Below, piece by piece: positions 7,927 through 16,007 of a stretch of DNA of 64,000 nucleotides. Origin of the DNA: JBGSYJ01 sp041748075 (GTDB taxonomy: Bacteria; Acidobacteriota; Thermoanaerobaculia; Gp7-AA8). Positions within the stretch are counted from its first letter, which is position 1. Each line of letters begins with the position of its first letter. The notes beneath the pieces were generated by a model. The model did not search any database. It worked only from the letters and a program-made list of their open reading frames with translations, and was not told the DNA's origin. Location: contig JBGTDX010000123.1 of the NCBI GenBank assembly GCA_041748075.1, forward strand, positions 1 through 64,000, read 5' to 3'. The position numbers and the translations under genes are program-made.

Positions 7927-9756
7927 ATGACGCAGCCACGAGCATACGATTTTGGCGACTTCCGTCTCGATACGAGAGCCTCCCAGCTCCTGACTCGCGA
8001 CGGCCAGCCGCTTCCGCTCACACCGAGAGCATTCGACACCCTGCTTTATCTGGTCGAACATCCCGGCGTCCTCGTGGGAAAGGACGAGCTGATGCGGGAG
8101 ATCTGGCCCGACACGGTCGTCGAGGAAAACAACCTCAACCAGGCGATCTCGACCGTCCGCCGCGCCCTGGGCGAAACTGCGGGCGAGAATCGATACGTGG
8201 TGACCGTACCGGGGCGCGGATATCGGTTCGTGCCCCAGGTCAGACCTGCCGAGGCGGCGGAAGATCGGCCGCCCGCCCAGCCGCGCAACCGCCTTCGTGT
8301 CGCTGTCGTCGTCGGGGCGGCGGTGGTGCTGACTCTGCTCATCAGCCTGGCCGTGCAGACGGCGCGTGCTCGACGTCCAATCGAGCCGCCGGCGGCAACG
8401 ACGCGATCCATCGCCGTTCTGCCCTTCAAGCCCCTGGTGCCGAACCAGCGCGAGGAGTCACTGGAGATGGGGATGGCCGACACGCTCATCGTGCAGTTGG
8501 GAAATGTGGAGCGAGTCCGCGTCCAGCCGATTACGTCGGTTCGCCGGTATGGCGGGATCGAGCAGGACGCTGTCGCTGCAGGGCGAGCGCTCGGCGTCGA
8601 GTCCGTGCTCGAGGGGACGATTCAAAAGGCTGAGAACCGAATCCGTGTGACTGCCCGGCTCCTCCGCGTCTCCGACGGGAGTCAGCTCTGGGCGGGGCAG
8701 TTCGACGAGGACTTCACCAACGTCTTTTCGGTCCAGGATGCGATCTCGCGACGCATCCTGCTGGCGCTCGCGCTTCGCTTGACGAGCGACGAACAGACGC
8801 GGATCGCGGAGAGTCATCCGTCGAATACGGAGGCATACGAGCTGTATCTCGCAGGGCGGCTGCACTGGCAGGCGAGAACGGTCGACAGTCTCAACGCCGC
8901 CATCGATTACTTCTCGCGCGCGATCGAGAGGGACCCGAACTATGCCCTCGCCCACGCTGGTCTCGCCGACGCCTACGCGATCCTCGGTGTCTTTCACGTG
9001 CGGCCCGCCGAGGCCTTTCCGAAGTCGAGGGTTGCGGCGCTCAACGCGCTGCGGATCGACGAACGGCTCGGCGAGGCCCACGCGTCGCTCGCTCACATCA
9101 AGGTGCAGTACGAGTACGACTGGGCCGGCGCGGAGACCGCGTATCGCCGGGCCATCGCCTTGAATCCGAACTATGCGAACTCGCGGCACTTCTTCGCGAT
9201 CTATCTCGCCGCGCGCGGGCGGTTCGAGGAGAGTCTGACGGAGATTGCGAGAGCGCGGGAGCTGGACCCGACGTCTCCCTTCATTCAGATGACTGCGGCA
9301 AATATTCTTTTCCAGGCTCGCCGTTTCGACGAATCCCTCGTGGAGGTCGAGCGCGCGCTGGAGTTGAGCTCCGAGGTTCCGATGTCGCAACACCTCGCCG
9401 GCCACGTCTACCTGGAGAAGCGGATGTTCGATCAAGCCGTGCGCGCGTTCCAGAAGTCAGGCCCGCTCGCGCCGGCTGGTCTGGCGCGAGCATACGCACT
9501 AGCGAATCGTCGAGAGGAGGCGCTGGCCGAAATCGAGCGCTTCACGTCGCGGCCCGATGAGCACTACGCGGCCGCCTACCACGCGGCGCTCGCCTTCGCA
9601 GCGCTCGGCGAGAAGGAGCGTGCACTGGACTGGCTGGATATCGGCCATCGCGAGCGCTCGACGCTGATGATCTGGACAAATGTCGACCCGCGCCTCGATT
9701 CGCTCCACGGCGAGCCGCGCTTCCGCGCGCTGGTGAAAACGATGCGCCTCGAGTGA
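7927..9756 (+). CDS. CadC-like winged-helix transcriptional regulator with TolB-like domain and TPRs
   Basis: A 609-aa one-component regulator. Residues 5-100 form an OmpR/CadC-type winged helix (YDFGDFRLDTRASQLL ... VVEENNLNQAISTVRRALGE ... GRGYRFVP). One TM segment follows (VVGAAVVLTLLISLAV), then a TolB/FlgO-like domain (SIAVLPFKPL ... VEGTIQKAENRIRVTARL ... LWAGQFDE). The rest is TPR repeats to the C-terminus. The layout, DNA-binding inside and sensor outside, is abundant in Acidobacteriota. The 10-bp repeats just upstream suggest autoregulation and control of the divergent secreted protein. The signal sensed is unknown. Confidence 0.88.
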   Translation: MTQPRAYDFGDFRLDTRASQLLTRDGQPLPLTPRAFDTLLYLVEHPGVLVGKDELMREIWPDTVVEENNLNQAISTVRRALGETAGENRYVVTVPGRGYRFVPQVRPAEAAEDRPPAQPRNRLRVAVVVGAAVVLTLLISLAVQTARARRPIEPPAATTRSIAVLPFKPLVPNQREESLEMGMADTLIVQLGNVERVRVQPITSVRRYGGIEQDAVAAGRALGVESVLEGTIQKAENRIRVTARLLRVSDGSQLWAGQFDEDFTNVFSVQDAISRRILLALALRLTSDEQTRIAESHPSNTEAYELYLAGRLHWQARTVDSLNAAIDYFSRAIERDPNYALAHAGLADAYAILGVFHVRPAEAFPKSRVAALNALRIDERLGEAHASLAHIKVQYEYDWAGAETAYRRAIALNPNYANSRHFFAIYLAARGRFEESLTEIARARELDPTSPFIQMTAANILFQARRFDESLVEVERALELSSEVPMSQHLAGHVYLEKRMFDQAVRAFQKSGPLAPAGLARAYALANRREEALAEIERFTSRPDEHYAAAYHAALAFAALGEKERALDWLDIGHRERSTLMIWTNVDPRLDSLHGEPRFRALVKTMRLE

Positions 9757-10367
9757 GTCGAAGGCATCGAGGGCGATTCTATAAAAGCGATTGTCAAGGA
9801 CGTTTCTCCACTTTCCTGATGGTACTCCCGAGTCCATTTGAGACGATTCCAAGCGCGACGCGTGATCACACAGAGCAGGTGTCCGAGGAGTCAGACGTGT
9901 CCGAAAAGTAGGAGCCAGGTCGGGAATATCTGCTTTCTTCTCAACCGCAGAGTAGAAATCACAGACCTGACCATTCGGCGTGCGGTTCCGTTGCTGTGTC
10001 TCCAGCTCCGTCCGATGAACCTCTAGTCTGTTGGGCTTCGGCCTCGTTCCTCGCCGCGCCGGTGAACCGCAGAACCTTGGGGAAGTGACTTTGGGGGCTA
10101 CCCCCGAAAAATGAAAAACTCGGCGCAAGCTGCGAAGACGTTTAACTATTTCATTTTTCGGGTCTGAACACCCTTATTGCCGCAGCCGCCCCGCGCCGTC
10201 CCGCGGGTGGGAGAGTCGCTGAGGAGATTCTGCTCGAGGCCCTCGTCGTCGATCAGGTGAAACCGCGGCGGCGGGCGGTGAGACGGCCGTAGCCGCGAAT
10301 GGCCGAGGCGGCGTTCCATCTGCCGGCCGCTGCGCGATACACTCCGCCTCTCACAGGAGGTGGCACC
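9757..10367. other. Gene-free 611-bp stretch with a long inverted repeat
   Basis: No supported gene. It holds a GGGGG-CTA-CCCCC hairpin (10093-10105). It also holds a perfect 14-bp inverted repeat, CCCGAAAAATGAAA (10103-10116) and its complement (10149-10162), separated by 32 nt. The repeat could terminate the regulator gene or be the ends of a small degraded element. Confidence 0.5.
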
Positions 10368-10562
10368 ATGAAGGTCGGCGTTCTCGGTTCTGGCGACGTG
10401 GCGAAGGCGCTCGCCGCGGGATTCCTCAAACACGGTCATCAGATCACGGTCGGCACGAACCATCCCGAGCGCTCTTCGCCTTACAAACGTTTATTCGGCT
10501 CGCTTCAAGTTGATATCGATCGAACTCGAGTTCCGCACGATGACGAAATCACGTTCCAGTGA
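10368..10562 (+). pseudogene. Truncated F420-dependent NADP oxidoreductase-like gene
   Basis: GGAGG precedes the ATG at 10368. The first 36 residues, MKVGVLGSGDVAKALAAGFL then KHGHQITVGTNHPERS, are the Rossmann opening of NADPH:F420 oxidoreductase-like proteins (about 200 residues when complete). The frame then changes to unrelated sequence (SPYKRLFGSLQ) and stops after 64 codons. Only the dinucleotide-binding loop survives, so the product cannot be a working enzyme. It sits directly before the copper operon, consistent with deletion when that block was inserted. Confidence 0.65.
10522..10533. promoter_or_regulatory. 12-bp perfect palindrome upstream of the copper operon
   Basis: GAACTCGAGTTC lies 92 bp before the first gene of the copper operon. 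It could be a regulator site. There is no regulator gene beside the operon to support this. Confidence 0.2.
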
Positions 10563-10625
10563 TGTATGGCCGGGTGCCGATGCTCGAAGTGGTCTTGCAG
10601 AACCGAATCTTTGCGGGAGATTTTC

Positions 10626-13109
10626 ATGACACACGATGCGCGCGAGACACATTCCCACGTCGATCCCGTCTGCGCAATGAAAGTCGAACCGGAGAGAGCT
10701 GCCGGATCATCGACCTTCGGAGGCGAGACGATCTACTTCTGCTCGGCCGGATGTAAGCAGAAATTCGACGCCGATCCCGGGAAGTTCGTGACGGGGTCAG
10801 GCGATCGCGCTACACGTCCGTCCGAGCCCGCTGCACCGGGAACTTCATACGTCTGTCCCATGGACCCGGAAGTCCGTCAGGACAAACCGGGGGCCTGTCC
10901 GAAGTGCGGGATGGCGCTCGAGCCGGAACAGATCAGTGCCGCCGCAACGAAGACCGAGTGGACCTGCCCGATGCATCCCGAGATCGTGCGCGACGAGCCG
11001 GGGAGCTGCCCGATCTGCGGCATGGCGCTCGAGCCGCGCACCGTGACGCTCGACGATGAGAATCCTGAACTCGACGACATGACGCGTCGTCTCTGGATCA
11101 GCGCGATTCTCACGGTGCCGCTCGTCGCCTTCGCGATGCTCCGTCACATGCCGGGGCTGGACCTTTTCGGATCGACGATCATCCGATGGGCCCCTTGGAT
11201 CGAGCTCGTTCTGGCGACGCCGGTGGTTCTCTGGGGCGGCTGGCCGTTCTTCGTCCGGGCGTGGAGCTCAGTCGTGTTCCGCAGTCTCAATATGTTCACG
11301 CTGATCGGGCTGGGTGTGGCGGTGGCCTGGATCTACAGCGTCATCGCAACGCTGTTCCCCGACATCTTTCCGCCGGCGTTCCGCGATCACACGGGACAAG
11401 TGGGCGTCTACTACGAGGCCGCCGCGGCGATCGTCACGCTCGTTCTCCTCGGGCAGGTGATGGAGCTGCGTGCGCGAAGCCGTACGGGAGCGGCGATCAA
11501 GGCGCTACTGGGGCTCGCCCCGAAGACCGCGCGCCTCGTTGAAGAAAGCGGGAACGAGAGAGACGTTCCACTCGAGCAGGTGAAGGCGGGCGACACCCTG
11601 CGCGTCCGTCCGGGGGAGAAAGTCCCCGTCGATGGCGTCGTCCTGGAAGGCAGGAGCAATATCGACGAGTCGATGGTGACGGGTGAGTCGATCCCGGTGG
11701 AGAAAGCGGAGGGAGACAAACTCATTGGTGCGACGGTCAACTCCACTGGATCGTTGCTCATGCGCGCCGAGCGCGTTGGCGCGGATACACTCCTCTCACA
11801 AATCGTCAACATGGTGGCGCAGGCGCAGCGGAGCCGCGCACCGATTCAGAAACTCGCGGACAAGGTCTCGGCCTGGTTCGTTCCGGCCGTGATCGTGGTC
11901 GCCCTGCTCACTCTGGCGATCTGGGCGATCTTCGGACCCGATCCTCGGATGGCGTATGCGATCGTCAACGCCGTTGCCGTGCTGATCATCGCGTGCCCCT
12001 GCGCGCTGGGGCTCGCGACTCCGATGTCGGTTATGGTCGCCGCGGGGAAAGGGGCGACTGCGGGAGTGCTGTTCCGGAATGCGGAGGCGATCGAGATCCT
12101 GCGGACCGTGGATACGCTGGTTGTGGATAAGACAGGGACGCTGACGGAGGGGAAGCCGAAGCTGGTGTCGGTGATCGAGGCGTCTTCGTCAGAGGAGCCC
12201 TCACCCCCTTCCCCTCTCCCGCGGGGAGAGGGGAAGGGAGACGACGAAATGCTCATGCTGGCGGCGAGTCTGGAGCGGGCGAGCGAGCATCCGCTGGCGG
12301 CGGCAATTGTTGCGGGCGCGGAGGAGCGTGGGATCTCGCTGAAATCCGTTTCCGACTTTGAATCGATCACGGGCAAGGGCGTAAGGGGGACCGTCGAGGG
12401 CAGGCGCGTTGCGCTCGGGAATGCTGCGATGCTGGCCGAGTTGCAGATCGATGCGGGCGAGTTGACGAAGCGTGCCGAGGAGTTGCGGGGAGACGGGCAG
12501 ACAGTGATGTTCGTTGTCGTCGACGGGAAATCGGCGGGACTCATCGGCGTGGCCGATCCGGTGAAGGAAACGACCGCGGAGGCGATCCAGCAGCTGCACG
12601 ACGAAGGCATTCGCATCGTGATGATGACGGGGGACAGCAGGACGACCGCGGACGCCGTCGCCGCCAAATTGTCTATTGATGAGGTGATCGCCGAGGTGTT
12701 GCCGGATCAGAAGGCGGCCGAAGTGAAGCGGTTGCAGGAGGCGGGAAGAGTCGTAGCGATGGCCGGAGATGGGATCAACGACGCGCCGGCGCTCGCTCAG
12801 GCCGAGGTGGGGATTGCGATGGGCACCGGAACGGATGTCGCTATGGAGGCGGCTGACGTCACGCTGGTCAAAGGCGATCTGCGCGGGATCGTCCGCGCGC
12901 GGCGTCTCAGCGACGCGACGATGCGAAATATCAGACAGAACCTCTTCTTCGCGTTCATCTACAACGCGACCGGCGTCCCGATTGCGGCGGGGGTTCTATA
13001 CCCATTCTTTGGAGTGCTGCTCAGTCCGATGTTTGCGGCCGCAGCAATGAGTTTCAGCTCCGTCTCGGTAATCGCGAACGCTCTGCGTCTGCGGAACGCG
13101 CGGATCTGA
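10626..13109 (+). CDS. copA: Copper-transporting P1B-type ATPase with YHS domain and two CPMHPE-type metal-binding domains
   Basis: ATP-driven copper exporter of the inner membrane, 827 aa from the ATG at 10626 (GGGAGA ahead). In order it has a YHS/TRASH domain (DPVCAMKV ... YFCSAGCKQKF), then CPMDPEVRQDKPGACPKCGM and CPMHPEIVRDEPGSCPICGM (residues approx 77-141). Membrane segments follow, with TGES in the actuator domain, the CPC transport motif near residue 455, DKTGT near 501 and GDGIND near 714. The classical CxxC HMA domain is replaced by the YHS and CPMHPE modules, as in CopA/SilP-like pumps. About 18 residues after the DKTGT block (PSPPSPLPRGEGKGD) are encoded by an inserted palindrome. 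First gene of a long same-strand copper cluster. Confidence 0.95.
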   Translation: MTHDARETHSHVDPVCAMKVEPERAAGSSTFGGETIYFCSAGCKQKFDADPGKFVTGSGDRATRPSEPAAPGTSYVCPMDPEVRQDKPGACPKCGMALEPEQISAAATKTEWTCPMHPEIVRDEPGSCPICGMALEPRTVTLDDENPELDDMTRRLWISAILTVPLVAFAMLRHMPGLDLFGSTIIRWAPWIELVLATPVVLWGGWPFFVRAWSSVVFRSLNMFTLIGLGVAVAWIYSVIATLFPDIFPPAFRDHTGQVGVYYEAAAAIVTLVLLGQVMELRARSRTGAAIKALLGLAPKTARLVEESGNERDVPLEQVKAGDTLRVRPGEKVPVDGVVLEGRSNIDESMVTGESIPVEKAEGDKLIGATVNSTGSLLMRAERVGADTLLSQIVNMVAQAQRSRAPIQKLADKVSAWFVPAVIVVALLTLAIWAIFGPDPRMAYAIVNAVAVLIIACPCALGLATPMSVMVAAGKGATAGVLFRNAEAIEILRTVDTLVVDKTGTLTEGKPKLVSVIEASSSEEPSPPSPLPRGEGKGDDEMLMLAASLERASEHPLAAAIVAGAEERGISLKSVSDFESITGKGVRGTVEGRRVALGNAAMLAELQIDAGELTKRAEELRGDGQTVMFVVVDGKSAGLIGVADPVKETTAEAIQQLHDEGIRIVMMTGDSRTTADAVAAKLSIDEVIAEVLPDQKAAEVKRLQEAGRVVAMAGDGINDAPALAQAEVGIAMGTGTDVAMEAADVTLVKGDLRGIVRARRLSDATMRNIRQNLFFAFIYNATGVPIAAGVLYPFFGVLLSPMFAAAAMSFSSVSVIANALRLRNARI
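12206..12238. repeat. REP-like GC palindrome, copy 1, inside the copper ATPase gene
   Basis: CCCTTCCCCTCTCCC (12206-12220) and its exact complement (12224-12238) form a 15-bp stem with a 3-nt loop. The same CCCCTCTCC/GGAGAGGGG palindrome recurs at 17470, 26329, 38198, 52898 and 58274, normally between genes. Here it keeps the reading frame and adds a Pro/Gly-rich linker to the nucleotide-binding domain. Confidence 0.85.
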
Positions 13110-13148
13110 TCTGAGTTCGAGGAATCAGACTTGCATCGATCCACGGAC

Positions 13149-13541
13149 ATGAAACGCACTTCCATCGCGGCCTCGATTGTGCTCGGTACCACCGTTCCCG
13201 CGATCGCGGTGACGCTGTTCATCCTCGGGTGCTGCGTGCTGCCGTTTCACAAGGTCATCCATACGGTTGCGCCGCTCTGTACGATGGCGGCTGGAATGAT
13301 GACGGGTCAGCATGATGCCTCTCCTCAGCAGACTCCTGTTCCCGCACCGGAAAAGCAGCGTCCGATTTTGAAGTTCTCCACCGAGCTTACGGCTCACTTC
13401 TCAGTGGTGAATCCCGGCGTCTCGCATCGAAGCGTGTTGCCGGCGGACTGCCGGGGTCTTCGCGACCGGGTGACGCTCGGCGCTCTTCGCTGCGACCAGG
13501 ACGTCGGCTCCGACGTGCTGCTCCAGACCTTCCGCATCTGA
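13149..13541 (+). CDS. Small membrane protein of the copper cluster, function unknown
   Basis: A 130-aa protein from MKRTSIAASIVLGTTVPAIA. One or two hydrophobic segments include FILGCCVLPFHKVIHTVAPL and CTMAAGMMTGQH. Several Cys, His and Met residues lie in or beside the membrane segment, which would suit copper handling. A linker rich in Pro leads to a soluble tail of about 65 residues. It lies 39 bp after the ATPase gene on the same strand, so it is probably cotranscribed. No family was recognised. The ATG at 13149 is preferred to an upstream TTG at 13131. Confidence 0.6.
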   Translation: MKRTSIAASIVLGTTVPAIAVTLFILGCCVLPFHKVIHTVAPLCTMAAGMMTGQHDASPQQTPVPAPEKQRPILKFSTELTAHFSVVNPGVSHRSVLPADCRGLRDRVTLGALRCDQDVGSDVLLQTFRI

Positions 13542-13674
13542 TCCCCTTCGCGAACGCGAGACGCCTTCGGTGTCTCTTGGCTGCTCGCTCCTTTCTCCTT
13601 TTCGGTCAACGATGAAAAGCGGGCTCACGATTTTCCTGACATTCGGTCGCTGTCACCCAGCCCAGGAGTTCTCA

Positions 13675-14601
13675 ATGAAATTCATACGGTCAGATTCTTC
13701 TCGTGCATCACTTGTGGTTGCAGGCCTTGCAGTGGTTCTGATCTCCACCGCGTGCGGTGGCAGGCAATCCACTGCCAGCAAGAGTGCGGCGGCATATGCC
13801 GATGCGAAAAGCAAAGGAGTGGACGTGGGTGGCGGGCATGGGGGTCACGGCGGCGATCCACAGGCTGCCGGGGACATGGCGGGGATGGACCACTCGACGA
13901 TGCAGCCGGGCAGCATGGACGGGATGGACCACTCGCAGATGAAGTCGGGCAGCATGGCGGGGATGGATCATTCGAAGATGGAGCCGGGAAACATGGCGGC
14001 AATGGATCACTCGCAGATGGAGCCGGGAAATATGGCGGCAATGGATCACTCGCAGATGGAGCCGGGCAGCATGGAGGGAATGGACCATTCGCAGATGGAG
14101 CCCGGAATGGCGGGGATGCAGCATGGTGGCGGCGGGGCGATTCCTGCGGGCGGTCTGTGGGGTCCCGTAGAGGGAAGTCTCGCTCCCGCAGGGGTTCCGG
14201 AGGGCAGCAGAGGCATGGCGGGGACGGACCATTCGAACATGCCGGGCATGGACCCTTCGGCGATGCAGAATCCCGACTCGGGCGCGCGTGGTCCGGCTAA
14301 AGCGAGGACCAGTTCGGAGATGGGGGCGATCCGTCCGTCCGAAACGCTGAAAAGAGATTCGCTCGACGTCGCAGCTCCCAGCTCGGTGAGGGAGACGGAC
14401 AAGTCCAGGGGAACAGGCCAGGAGAGGTTCGGTATGGAGTCCTCCGAGGCTGATCCCCATGCCGGGCATTCGATGTCCGGGAAAGCGCCGGCCGCTGGGG
14501 AGCAGGCCTTCACATGTCCCATGCATCCGGAAGTCGTGAGCGAGAAGCCCGGCACGTGCCCCAAGTGTGGAATGGTTCTCGTAAAGAGGAACGAACCATG
14601 A
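13675..14601 (+). CDS. Met/His-rich repeat lipoprotein with C-terminal CPMHPE metal-binding domain
   Basis: A 308-aa envelope protein from the ATG at 13675. The N-terminus (LVVAGLAVVLISTACGG) is a signal peptide with a plausible lipobox Cys. Residues approx 72-148 are six consecutive units of the form DHSxMxxGxMxxM, 13 residues each. Such Met/His motifs bind Cu(I)/Cu(II) in CopC-, CusF- and PcoE-like proteins. A linker follows with further DHSNM and GMDPSAM motifs. The last 30 residues are CPMHPEVVSEKPGTCPKCGM, the module also found in the ATPase and the oxidase. Likely role: periplasmic copper sponge or relay. The stop overlaps the next start (ATGA). Confidence 0.8.
   Translation: MKFIRSDSSRASLVVAGLAVVLISTACGGRQSTASKSAAAYADAKSKGVDVGGGHGGHGGDPQAAGDMAGMDHSTMQPGSMDGMDHSQMKSGSMAGMDHSKMEPGNMAAMDHSQMEPGNMAAMDHSQMEPGSMEGMDHSQMEPGMAGMQHGGGGAIPAGGLWGPVEGSLAPAGVPEGSRGMAGTDHSNMPGMDPSAMQNPDSGARGPAKARTSSEMGAIRPSETLKRDSLDVAAPSSVRETDKSRGTGQERFGMESSEADPHAGHSMSGKAPAAGEQAFTCPMHPEVVSEKPGTCPKCGMVLVKRNEP
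13888..14118 (+). repeat. 39-bp tandem coding repeat (DHSxMxxGxMxxM, six units)
   Basis: Six units of about 39 nt encode 13-residue Met/His repeats in the lipoprotein gene; the last unit is one codon short. Units 3 and 4 differ by few bases, indicating recent expansion by slippage or recombination. Confidence 0.85.
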
Positions 14602-16004
14602 TTCGATTGTCTCATCTTCCGGTCGGTCTGGTGATCCTGGTTCTCGGCGGTTGCGCAAGCGTCACGCGTGATGCAGGGGTGCCGGAGATCACGCAATCCG
14701 TGAACGAGCGCGCGAATCAGACGCTCGAGTTCCAGCAGCTGGCCCGCATGACGGACGATCCCCGCGTGCAGGAAATGCTCGAAGGCGAGCTCGATGCGGA
14801 CGAGGCCGTCGCCGTGGCGGTGATCAACAATCCACGTCTTCAGGTGATCCTCGCCGAAGTCGGAATTGCTCGCGCTGACCTCATCGAAGCCTCTACGATC
14901 TCCAATCCCATCCTGGAGTTCGAGACCCGAGGTCCGGGAGAGCCCTTCAAGCCCTACGAGATCACGCTCGCGCAGTCGCTGGTCGGGTTAGTTCAGCTTC
15001 CGCGACGGCGCGCGCTCGGCCGGGACGTATTCGAGGTGGCGAAACTTCGCGTGTCCAGGGAGGTCCTCTCATTTTCAGCGGATGTACGCAGCGACTATTA
15101 CGCGCTTCTCGCTGCCTCGCAGAATCTTGCGCAGAGCGAGACCATCTCCGACGCCGCGATCGCGTCGACGGAGCTCGCGATCCGACAGCACACGGCGGGC
15201 AATATCACAGATCTCGATCTGGAGAACGAGCAGGCAGTCTACGAAGAGTCGAAGCTGAATCTGGCCGAAGCCCAGGAGCAGGTCGTGCTGAGGCGGGAGG
15301 CGCTGATTCGCGCGATGGGGCTGCGCGATGACGGGATGGTCTGGTCGATTCCGAGCGAGTTTCCACAGCCTCCTGCCGAGGAGATGAGCGAGGAAGAGAT
15401 CTCCGCTCTCGCACTCACCAGGCGGCTCGACATCGATATTGCGCGCAGAGAGGTTGCGATTGCCGAGCGGAGCGTCCCGATTTCGCGCCTCGCCGCTCTC
15501 GGAGAGTTCGTCGCTGATGTACACCTGGAGCGCGAGCCGGATGGCACCAGGACTACGGGGCCGGGCATCGAGTTTCCGATTCCCATCTTCAACAACGGGC
15601 GCGCAGCCCGCAACCGGGCGGAGGCGCAATACCTGCGCGCGCGCCACCATCTAGCGCTGGTGACGAGCCAGGCTGAGTCCGAGATCCGTGCCGCGCGCCA
15701 AAGTCTGGTGTCGGCGCGCGCTCGCGTCGAATACTACCGTGACGTTCTACTCCCACGGCGTGTACGAATCGTCGAGCTGACGAGACTCCAGCAGAATTCG
15801 ATGCTCGTCGGTGTCTACCAGGTCCTCGAGGCGCGACAGAACGAGGCGAATGCGCGCCGGGACTACGTCGACGCACAGCTCGCGTACTGGTTGGCGCGCA
15901 ATAACCTCGAGCGGGCACTCAACGGAACCGAAATGATGCAGCGCGAGCGGGTGATGGGGAGCGACGAGCGGTCGTCATCCATGAACCAGCGAGGAGACCA
16001 CTGA
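14598..16004 (+). CDS. TolC-family outer-membrane efflux protein (lipoprotein)
   Basis: A 468-aa outer-membrane factor of the TolC/CusC type, forming the exit duct of tripartite efflux. The start ATG at 14598 overlaps the preceding stop. The N-terminus MIRLSHLPVGLVILVLGGCA ends in a clear lipobox. The body has two similar halves rich in heptad Ala/Leu/Glu, with ADEAVAVAVINNPRLQ and EIRAARQSLVSARARVEYYR typical of the family. No CusA-type RND pump or CusB-type adaptor gene lies in this operon. The partner must be elsewhere, or the protein works with the P-type ATPase system. Confidence 0.88.
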   Translation: MIRLSHLPVGLVILVLGGCASVTRDAGVPEITQSVNERANQTLEFQQLARMTDDPRVQEMLEGELDADEAVAVAVINNPRLQVILAEVGIARADLIEASTISNPILEFETRGPGEPFKPYEITLAQSLVGLVQLPRRRALGRDVFEVAKLRVSREVLSFSADVRSDYYALLAASQNLAQSETISDAAIASTELAIRQHTAGNITDLDLENEQAVYEESKLNLAEAQEQVVLRREALIRAMGLRDDGMVWSIPSEFPQPPAEEMSEEEISALALTRRLDIDIARREVAIAERSVPISRLAALGEFVADVHLEREPDGTRTTGPGIEFPIPIFNNGRAARNRAEAQYLRARHHLALVTSQAESEIRAARQSLVSARARVEYYRDVLLPRRVRIVELTRLQQNSMLVGVYQVLEARQNEANARRDYVDAQLAYWLARNNLERALNGTEMMQRERVMGSDERSSSMNQRGDH

Positions 16005-16007
16005 CTC

